64,000 nucleotides of DNA, taken from assembly GCF_003324165.1 (NCBI RefSeq), contig NW_025407823.1, positions 1,019,214 through 1,083,213 of the forward strand, read 5' to 3'. Origin of the DNA: Naegleria lovaniensis (taxonomy: Eukaryota; Heterolobosea; Eutetramitea; Acrasida; Naegleriidae). The first letter of the stretch is position 1; each line of letters opens with the position of its first letter. Of the stretch, positions 55,853 through 64,000 are shown in pieces. A model generated the notes under the pieces. That model had not been told where the DNA came from. It did no database searches and worked only from the letters and a program-made list of their open reading frames with translations. The translations under genes and the position numbers were made by a program.

Positions 55853-57010
55853 GGGTTTGGCTCCACCTACTCTTTTTTTTGAGCCATTTTAACGACTTTA
55901 CTATCAAAAAAAAATTTTGTTTTCAATAAGTCCTGTCCACGGTCCGAAGTTAACTGCTGAGGACGAGATATACTCAAATCCTAGGCTAATTTTCATTTGC
56001 TTTCTAATGGTGTTGAAATTTCTAAGAGATGTGAAGTGGTTGTTGAGTTATTTCACTCTGAATTTTGAAGGTAAATTGGCCCAAAAAAAAATTTAATGTT
56101 GTAAATGAAGAGAGGAAGATTATTTATTATCGGACTGGTGTTTCAAACTGTAAAACCAGAGAGAAGCAAGGACATTGGAACACAAGGTTTTTGGGGACTT
56201 GGAAATTTTTTTTTGAAATGTTTTGGACTCAAAAATTCCAAGTTCAAAATGATAGAGAGGTCTAGCGAAAATATGAAATATAGCTCTTTTTCAATAAATA
56301 CTGATCAGCTGTATCTCAAATTGATATATGAAGTGTTACTCACCATGTAGAACACTAATATTATGGTTGTGTGCTGATGACTGACTCCTGACGCCGAAAT
56401 GTGGTACTCCTAACTGCTGAATGTGTCCGTGAGGGTGATGTTGCTTGACATGATATTCTCCTGATAATTAAACGTAGAGTGTAGTGTGTATGAGAGCTTT
56501 GTAGAGTATTTGTATTGTTTGTGACATGAACAATGACGTACCTGTTGAATGAATCAGCTCCTATGTTGGAGAGTCGGTTTTTCGCTGGAGGTGGAATATT
56601 TTTAAAAAATTTCAAAGTTCAAAATGATAGAAAAGTCAAGCAAAAACTTGAAGTGAGGCTCTATTTCGATAAATACTGATTGATATCATCTCTTATTTGA
56701 ATATGTTGTATAACTAACTGTGTGGAATATTGTTATTAGATTTAAATTGAAGAAACTGACTTGTGAGGAAGTGAACGTTTCTCTCCAGAGGCTTTTTTCA
56801 TGATGATCTTTGATTTCTAGGTTACATACTATATATCAACAATTAGGTAATTATGTTATCTAGATGTACGTTTTGAAAATTTTAGTATTTGTGAAGTAGT
56901 TGTTGAGATATTAAGGATCAAAATGAGCTTTCCCGGTCAGATCACGTCCAATGTCCCTCTCGACCAAAATATATAAAATAACGATTCCATTTCTTGGACA
57001 TATATTAGGT
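55853..57010. repeat. Repeat A, copy 2 (left + middle parts)
   Basis: Starts with the same GGGTTTGGCTCCACCTACTC and follows copy 1 collinearly through its middle part, to CCATTTCTTGGACA. It then diverges, lacking the right part. Many point differences separate it from copy 1, including in short open frames, so those frames are not under coding selection. Confidence 0.85.
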
Positions 57011-57339
57011 TTTAATCCATAGAATATTGAGAGAGTTGAATTTTTGGTAGTTACTAAGTAGTTATTGAATTACGCTTTAATACTTCTCACCAGTCCGAGA
57101 GTTGTTATAACAAAGTAACCATTACGATTTAAGGATTACTTTTTTCACGTATTGATAGAGTCTGACCTTTAGAACGTAATCCACATCTCTGTTGAGGAAA
57201 CTATGAAGTAAGTTTTTATCATGGTCGAGTTAAATCAGGACAGACGATTTTGAGGGCTAAGGCTTCTTCAAAACAAAAAAATAAAAAAATGCTCAAAATG
57301 CATCGGAAGAAGAAATAATCGGATACGACTCTTCTGTTC
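57011..57339. other. Unique spacer between repeats A2 and B1
   Basis: About 330 bp, AT-rich, no ORF of note and no match seen elsewhere in the window. Confidence 0.4.
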
Positions 57340-58868
57340 TTTGGAGATTGACTGATTCAGCCAGTGATTTCTATGTTGTATAATACATTGTGTAGAGTAT
57401 TTCTATGACAATTGATGATGGATGTGATCATTATTGGTGGAGTATCATGATGAACGTTGTGGTGGTGTGATACCATGTCCTTCCGAGAGTGAGTTTGTCA
57501 TGAACAATACACATCAACATGTTCGTCATGATGAATGTGACACATCCATGTTGTTTTTACTCACTGATTCAACAAGTTGTGGAAGTGGTGTTTCACTCTT
57601 TCAGCTAATTTTTCTTTTTCACATGATATTACGATACTGAACAATTACAAGAATATCACAGTGACTGTATATGATAGTATATAGTATGATATTTTTATTT
57701 TGAAATTTGTGGAATTTATCTATATGAGTTTATTTTGTTATGAGACACCTGAGAAGTGAAGAAAATGATTATTAATTAATTTTTGAAGAGTTGTCAGGAG
57801 AGTGATGCAGATAGTTTTTTATGGTAGATGAGATGATGTACAACACATTGACATTAATTCTTGTATTTGTTCATGTCTAGAATGTATTGTTGTTGAGCAC
57901 CTGAGAAGATTTCGTCATGAAGTGCATTACAATGTGAGACATGGTTCTTTCCTTGAGTTGTAGCAATCATTCATGTGTTGATCTTGTTCTATTGTGTTAT
58001 TATTGATGTTGTGGAGTGTTGTGATTCATTGTGTGATGGAAGGATTCACTCATGTCACGTTTGACACTTTTTCATGGAGATTCTGTGTTGATTCATGATG
58101 GCTAGGTTTATAATAAAGAGTTAATTCATTGATTTTCATGATCAGTGCATGTGAAATGTATGGTATATGTGGTTGGTATGCGTCAGTGTTCATGTCACCT
58201 TGATTTTGAATTTTGTCTGGATTTACTGACCCTATACTTCCGCATTTAGAATTTTTCCAAAAAAATGTTGTTGTTACTGATCAGTGTTGTTTGGTGTTGT
58301 GATGACGGAATCATGATCGAAACCATATGTAGTGATTGTAGATGTGTCCTTCAACAGTATTGGATACGTCTACCATGTTCGTTGTTATCACCAAAGGTTT
58401 GAGTGTTCAAAGTTGTTCATGAAGAGTGATGAGACGAAACATGGTTGTTTGAATGTTCATTCAAGTTGATAAACATGCTTGTCATGATGGTGTGATCACT
58501 TGATAGTGATTGTGTTGATCCATCAATTGTATGTGTTGAGCAATGTTTCAGTCATTACAATAAAGTTTGATGTTGTGGTGGATGATATCTTTGTTTTGTG
58601 TATTAAATATTCTTTCATGATCATGAAGTACTCATGTCATGGTGAGAGTCCTATCATTTTGAAGTGTTGTATATTGTTGTGTGCTTGGTGTGATATGAAA
58701 CTTTAAAAAAACTGTAACATTTTCTTTATATGTTGTGATGATGTTCACTACTCTTTGTGAAATTGATATATCATGTTTGCCGTGTATGTAATAACATATC
58801 TATGAAGTATTATTGAATGTGCATTGATACTTGCTGAGATAATTGATAAATGTTAACTTTGGAGTAAA
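57340..58868. repeat. Repeat B, copy 1
   Basis: About 1.5 kb, strongly biased to G and T on the plus strand, matching 62490-64000 collinearly (for example ATAATACATTGTG-AGAGTATTTCTATGA, GAACAATACACATCAACATG, ATGTATTGTTGTTGAGCACC, CTGACCCTATACTTCCGCAT). It ends exactly where repeat A copy 3 begins. No conserved ORF; the open frames shared by the copies accumulate replacement changes. Confidence 0.82.
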
Positions 58869-60168
58869 GGGTTTGGCTCCACCTACTCTTTTTTTTGAGC
58901 CATTTTAACGACTTTACTATCAAAAAAAAATTTTGATTTCAATAAGTCCTGTCCACGGTCCGAAGTTAACTGGTGAGGACGAGATATACTCAAATCCTAG
59001 GCTAATTTTCATTTGCTTTCTAATGGTGTTGAAATTTCTAAGAGATGTGAAGTGGGTTTGGATTCCTCTCAGTAGGATTTTTAGAAAGATTCAATATAAC
59101 AATATATAATTTGTTTTTAATATCAATTAGTCCCACGCAGAGAGGAAGGAGATATTAAGCGAAAGATTTCTTGTTGTTATAGTGGATATCGAGATAGCCT
59201 CTATATTTGTACCAAAAAAATCAGGTCCTGTGGTGGTTGACCATCCTCTAAAATTATCGTTGAATGATCAAAACTTGAATATTTCCATCAATAAAGATAT
59301 AAGGAAGTAAGGAGCTGCTGTTTCGTTCAAGTTGAACTTGAAAGAAGTCATATATTTTGTGCGTCCAAGTTGGTGATATGTAACTCTTGAAGTTGGTCAT
59401 AACTCAAACATGGACTAGCAAAAGTCGGTATTCCCTCGAAATTGGATACCGTTAACGTTGATTGAAGAGTCGTTCAGTGATATGTTGGCCTTGAACAGCT
59501 TCCATGATTGATCTCCAAAGTAATTGTTGCTGTGAATCACTATAGATGATTATACACCCTCAATAAAATCAGCCATAATTCATTGATACTGTTTTTATCA
59601 TGGATGGAATATTGGAATTATCGTTGTTGAGTCCTATCCCGAAACACTGTTATGGAATCTTAATGCAAGTGAGTCTTTTTGATGACTGAATTATTGATAT
59701 TGAGTTCATGTTGGTAGTTGTGAGTGATGAGAGTTGCTACTGTTCTACATTATCATCGTAAAATGTTTACCATGATAGAGGGAGGTGTGTTCTTGTTTTT
59801 CTGTGTTTAGTTTCATTCAATGAAAAGACATGTTGAGGTGATCATGATATGATTGGATCCAAACAATGCCTTGAATTCGACAACGCTTCATCAAGGGTGG
59901 TGATTTATTCAGTAAATGTTATGAGTACAAACCAGGAATTGAACAGACTCACCTATGGATCATACTTGATTGAAATTTGAACAGCTCTTTTATCATGTAT
60001 TAGTGAATTCGATTGTTTGGTCGTTGTTATTATTGTTGAACATTTCGTGCTCTCATCTTTATAGTGGTATGAATAGCCAGTGTACACATGCTGCAATTTT
60101 GTGCGTCCAAGTGGGTGATGTCAGCTCTTGGAGTTTGTTATGATTTTTAAATGGACGAGCAAAAATTC
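58869..60168. repeat. Repeat A, copy 3 (left + right parts)
   Basis: Begins with GGGTTTGGCTCCACCTACTC and matches copy 1 to GATGTGAAGTGG, then jumps to the copy 1 sequence starting GGGTTTGGATTCC at 53822. This equals a roughly 975-bp internal deletion at a TGG microhomology. The right part then runs collinearly to the M motif at its end. Confidence 0.85.
59354..59460. repeat. Motif M, copy 3
   Basis: TTTTGTGCGTCCAAGTTGGT, AACTCTTGAAGTTGGTCATA, GCAAAAGTCGGTATTCCCTC and GGATACCGTTAACG; equivalent to copy 1 within repeat A copy 3. Confidence 0.7.
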
Positions 60169-60180
60169 ACCCCTCCAAAA
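60095..60180. repeat. Motif M, copy 4
   Basis: TTTTGTGCGTCCAAGTGGGT, TCTTGGAGTTTGTTATGATT, AATGGACGAGCAAAAATTCA, CCCTCCAAAAT; the right end of repeat A copy 3. Confidence 0.7.
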
Positions 60181-60523
60181 TAGAAAACAATCAATACACA
60201 TCCACACAACCATCAACAATCGTCAATATCAACTTGCAAGTGAACATCAACAACACCTACAACACGTTCAACACATTAATATCAAAAAAATGCCTTGACC
60301 TGTCAAACAACAACCCATACTCCAATCATCATGAACCAAAAACTCCGAATTGAATACTGCACATCTCATCGACTAACAATCATCTGTTGTATTATATTCG
60401 AAAAGTTGTAATATTGAATAGCTCTTATTGATGTTCGGATTATAGAGCGAATTTTGGTTGTTGTTGTTATTGTTAAAACCAAATAGTCTCGTCTGTAGAG
60501 TGGTATGAGTTAAAAATTTTCCG

Positions 60524-60631
60524 TAATTTTGTACGTCCAAGTAGGTGATGTTAACTCTTGGAGTTTGTTATGATTTTTAAATGGACGAACAAAATTCGTT
60601 CCCTCCAAAATGGATACCGTTAAAAACTGTT
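60524..60631. repeat. Motif M, copy 5, outside repeat A, upstream of orphan gene
   Basis: TTTTGTACGTCCAAGTAGGT, TTAACTCTTGGAGTTTGTTA, AATGGACGAACAAAATTCGT, CCCTCCAAAATGGATACCGT. It lies 56 bp before the ATG at 60687 and is not part of an A copy. It is the most complete copy, combining the features of the other four. Confidence 0.65.
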
Positions 60632-60686
60632 TATTTAAGGCCAACAATTTAAAAAAAAAAGCCGAAAATCGTTCTATCGTGGTAAC

Positions 60687-61343
60687 ATGTTGAGCAATAA
60701 TACCCCTAATAAGAGAAAAAACACATTTGATGACACAATCATCAATATTTCATCCGATTCCAATTCTGATAATTATGATTATCAAACTGATATTCCAACA
60801 ATTGAAATTTCATCTCTGCAGAGAAATAACGCAACTGAAGAACAAGGAATGATTCACGAGAAAGCTATGAATGTTGGAAGCAGTACTCCTAAAAGAAAGA
60901 GCAATATTACTGCACAACAAGACACTCCATCAAAACATGGCTTCAACGGAGAGAATAATGGTGTCTTTGGAAGAGAATTAAGAGGAAATAAGACTCCTAA
61001 TAAGAAAGTTGGGGGATTTAAGGAAAGTAGACAAGAGGAAAAGAGTACTGTTCAACAAAAAGGATTGTTAACCCCAGAGAAGAAGCGGATGAAGAAATCA
61101 CCTGTTCCTCTTATTAATCTTAGCAGTACTGATGACGATATTGAAGAAGAAACATCGTATGAGGAACCACAAAGAGTAATTCGGGGAGGAATGTCAGCTG
61201 AGATGAAATTAGAAAATTATGGGGACTATTTGAAATCTCTTGCTATGATGATTGTCCATCAAAAATTGCTTCCAAAAGGATGGATGAAAGGGCCTGAGAA
61301 GAATTCAATTTGGGTTTGGATAGGTGACCGCCTTGACTTGTAA
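60687..61343 (+). CDS. Orphan Ser/Lys-rich protein with SUMO-interaction-like motifs
   Basis: 218 residues in one exon (start MLSNNTPNKRKN). The N-terminal 170 residues are disordered and basic/acidic mixed, with TIINISSDSNSDN and VPLINLSSTDDDIEEE, each a hydrophobic core followed by Ser/Asp/Glu as in SUMO-interacting motifs. KRKN, PKRKS and KKRMKK look like nuclear localisation signals, and TPNKR/TPKRK/TPEKK elements recur. The C-terminal 50 residues (MSAEMKLENYGDYLKSLAMM to WVWIGDRLDL) look folded. No known family is recognised. It sits alone between repeats, with motif M directly upstream. A nuclear protein is inferred. Confidence 0.6.
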   Translation: MLSNNTPNKRKNTFDDTIINISSDSNSDNYDYQTDIPTIEISSLQRNNATEEQGMIHEKAMNVGSSTPKRKSNITAQQDTPSKHGFNGENNGVFGRELRGNKTPNKKVGGFKESRQEEKSTVQQKGLLTPEKKRMKKSPVPLINLSSTDDDIEEETSYEEPQRVIRGGMSAEMKLENYGDYLKSLAMMIVHQKLLPKGWMKGPEKNSIWVWIGDRLDL

Positions 61344-62489
61344 TCTTAATTTTTCGACATGCTTAATCATGGGATTTTTAATTTTTATGAAATCGTCGGG
61401 GATGGAGGTATATCTATGTGTTGATATGACTTTCATCCGTTAATTATGGGTAATTATTGAACTGTACTCGCTTAAAGTAGACCTCTCGTGCATGGTCGGG
61501 GTTTTCGTCATCTTTGATGTTGAGCTTGATCCAAGCACATCATTCGATAGATTTTGAAGAGTAGTACATTCGTGCTAGCGACATCATTGGATAGTGAGCT
61601 AAGTTGGTTGAGTAGTTCAACAAATGGTGACAGGTGTCAAATTTTTGATAGAATTTAAGCGACACCTTTTTTGTAGATCTCACGAAAATAATGGGGGTCA
61701 TGATAGAGCATTCGATCAGGTTTAGGGTAGTTTTCGAGAAAATCAAGTTTAAAGGAGTTTCATCGAGGTCAAAAATGAAATGAAAATTTTTCAAAAAAAA
61801 ATTAAAAAAAAATGAAGCCAAAACTCCCTGCATTTTTGACAGGATCATCATCAACATCGGGTCATGTTTCCATTCATCATCATGTCATATTTATATTGAT
61901 CACATCGAATGTGTACATCATGGTCAACATTCATCAGGAATATTTTGTGTGTATGAATACACATGGAAATGATAATCATCAAATAGTAGCGGTTAGAATT
62001 GTAGTGAACTGGTTCCGTTGGATGTGATGATCATGGAATGAATCTGATGATCGGAATGTTGTTACAGTGATCAGAAACCATGGAATTGATCGTTGGTTCA
62101 GTTCAAAGTGATGGTCATGTCATGAATGGTATTCAAGTGAAGTGTGCTGATGGCTCTATGGTAGAGCTGAAAAGTACGATCGAGACAAGCACTTCACAGA
62201 ACTTCATGAAATTGATATGGATGGATGTTCTGATCATTCAAACAACAGATCATCAGTTTTATTCATTGGCATGATTGTTTCATGGAATGGGAGCACTTCG
62301 CTTTTCTCGGAAATGATCATTTCTTGAGGAAGGGTACAACTCTCCTCTCTTGTTCATGTCATTCATTCTATCATCATGACACGTTGTGGTCATCATTGTG
62401 GAAGTGTTTCATGTGATTGTGAGTGGTTGAAAGTGATCATGATGAATTGTTGTTGGTATGTATTGTTGTATGATTGAATGATTATTTTA
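61344..62489. other. Gene-free spacer with TCATGA-rich sequence
   Basis: About 1.15 kb. An ATG after an A9 run at 61812 opens a 71-codon frame (MKPKLPAFLTGSSSTSG) and another ORF starts at 62080, but neither is recognised and both could be gene relics. ATCATCATG/TCATGATGA words are very frequent at 61840-62480. Confidence 0.4.
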
Positions 62490-64000
62490 TAACAGTTGAT
62501 TGATTCAGTTTTTCGATAAACCAATGATTGCAATGTTATATAATACATTGTGGAGAGTATTTCTATGACTATTGATGATGGATATGATCATTATTAGTGG
62601 AGTATCATGATGAATGTTGTAGAGGTGTGATACCATATCCTTCCAAGAGTGATTGTGTCATGAACAATACACATCAACATGTTCATCATGATGAGTATGA
62701 CACATCCATCTTGGTTGTACTCACTGATTCATCAATTTGTGGAAGTGGTGTCTCACTCTTTCAATTCATTTTTATTTTTCACATGATATTACGATATTGA
62801 ACAATTACAAGAATATCACAGTGACTTTATTTGATTATACACACTAGGATATTGTTATTTTGAAATTTGTGGAATTTATCTATATGAGTTGATTTTGTTA
62901 TGAGACACCTGAGAAGTGAAGAAAATGATTATTAATTAATTTTTGAAGAGTTGTCAGGAGAGTGATACAGACAGTTTTTTACGGTTGCTGGGATGGAGTT
63001 CAACACATTGACATTAATTGTTGTATTTGTTCATGTCTAGAATGTATTGTTGTTGAGCACCTGAGAATATTTCGTTATGAAGTGGATTACTGTATGAGAC
63101 ATGGTTTTTTCCTAGAGTTGTTGCAATCATACATGTGTTGATCTTGTTCCATTGTGTTATTATTGATGTTGTGAAATGTTGTGATGTATTGTGTGATGGA
63201 AGGATTCTGTCAGGTCATGTTTGACATTTTTCGTGGAGAGCCTGTGTTGATTTATGAAGGCTGCATTGAAAATAAAGAATTAATTCAGTGATTTTCATGA
63301 TCAGTGCATGTGAAATGTATGGTGTATGTGGTTGGTATGCGTCAACGTTCATGTCATCTTGATTTTGAATTTTGTGTGAATTTACTGACCCTATACTTCC
63401 GCATTTAGAATTTTTCCAAAAAAATCTTGTTGTGATTGATCAGTGTTGTTTGGTGTTGTGATGACGGAATCATGATTGAAATCATTTGTAGTGATCGTAG
63501 ATGTGTCCTTCAACCGTATTGGATACGTCTATCATGTTCGATGCGATCACTCAACCGATGAGCGTTCAAAGTTGTTTATGAAGAGTGAAGAAATGAAACA
63601 TAGTTGTTTGAATGTTCATTCAAGTTGATAAACATGCTTGTCATGATGGTGTGATCACGTGATAGTGATTGTGTTGATCCATCAGTTGTATTTGTTGAGC
63701 AATGTTTCAGTCATTACAATAAAGTTTGATGTTGTGGTGGATGACATCTTTGTTTTGTATATTAAATATTCTTTCATGATCATGAAGTAATCATGTCATA
63801 GTGTGAGTCCTATCATTTTGAAGTGTTGTATATTGTTGTGTGCTTGGTGTGATATGAAACGTTGAAAAAATTGTGACATTCTCTTTATATGTTGTGATGA
63901 TGTTCACTACTCTTTATGAAATTGATATTTCATGTTTACTATGTCAATGATAACATATCTATGAAGTATTATTGAATGTGTTTTGATACTTGCTGAGATA
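62490..64000. repeat. Repeat B, copy 2 (runs to window edge)
   Basis: Collinear with 57340-58840 over its whole length, with scattered substitutions and small indels. In copy 1 this sequence is followed within about 35 bp by repeat A, so another A copy may lie just beyond the window. Confidence 0.82.

Noticed and set aside
57434-57640. 68-codon ORF shared with 62597-62800 in repeat B
   Set aside because: Only two copies, many replacement differences, no domain and no A-rich start context; open by composition.
62080-62274. 64-codon ORF (MELIVGSVQSDGHVM) as an RCC1-like remnant
   Set aside because: The similarity is too slight and in mixed frames; no support beyond composition.
1-64000. tRNA genes, rRNA and CRISPR arrays
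   Set aside because: I looked for tRNA B-box-like GGTTCGA words, long conserved rRNA blocks and regularly spaced direct repeats and saw none; a covariance-model scan would be needed to exclude single tRNAs.

Overview
The window is nuclear DNA of a Naegleria-like heterolobosean amoeba. The evidence is an AT-rich sequence, densely packed genes on both strands, short GT-AG introns (about 55-220 nt in the models built here), translation starts preceded by A-runs, standard stop codons, and a gene set typical of a free-living protist: class III nucleotide cyclases with sensor ectodomains, NHL/kinase receptors, EndoU, TSR3, TIM50, the AP-5 mu subunit, STK19 and exportin-6. The species cannot be fixed from the sequence alone. 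No tRNA, rRNA, CRISPR array or bacterial operon structure was seen.

Region 1 (1-19.6 kb) is a compact housekeeping block. In order: a partial large secreted protein (-), an EndoU RNase (+), an NHL protein (-), TSR3 (+), a metallophosphoesterase (-), a Cdc123/D123-family protein (+), AP-5 mu (-), a serpin (-), STK19 (+), a GST (+), an unknown protein (+), TIM50 (-) and a pICln-like protein (-). Many neighbours are divergent and share intergenic gaps of roughly 100-450 bp.

Region 2 (20-38.4 kb) is rich in signalling genes. It holds an eight-exon receptor adenylyl cyclase with a three-part periplasmic-binding-type ectodomain, whose catalytic domain resembles trypanosomatid receptor cyclases. 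It also holds two inverted EF-hand paralogues, a secreted propeller-like protein, an ATP-grasp enzyme, a zinc-finger protein, an NHL-repeat/TM/kinase receptor and a secreted PHB-depolymerase-like esterase.

Region 3 (38.5-52.7 kb) carries exportin-6, an ELM2/SANT-like chromatin protein, a GT34 glycosyltransferase, a degenerate cyclase receptor, an unknown protein, and a catalytically intact cyclase whose 5' end stops exactly at a repeat boundary.

Region 4 (52.7-64 kb) is almost gene-free. It is a mosaic of long repeats: three copies of family A with a shared sharp left end but different internal content, two copies of family B, and five copies of a roughly 100-bp motif M. One small orphan gene with SUMO-interaction-like motifs lies inside it.

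A property of the whole window is that at least seven otherwise well conserved genes contain frame breaks, each repaired by adding one base (two separate bases in one gene), mostly next to A or G runs. This one-directional bias points to homopolymer under-calling in the assembly rather than to gene decay, so these genes are annotated as CDS with the break noted.
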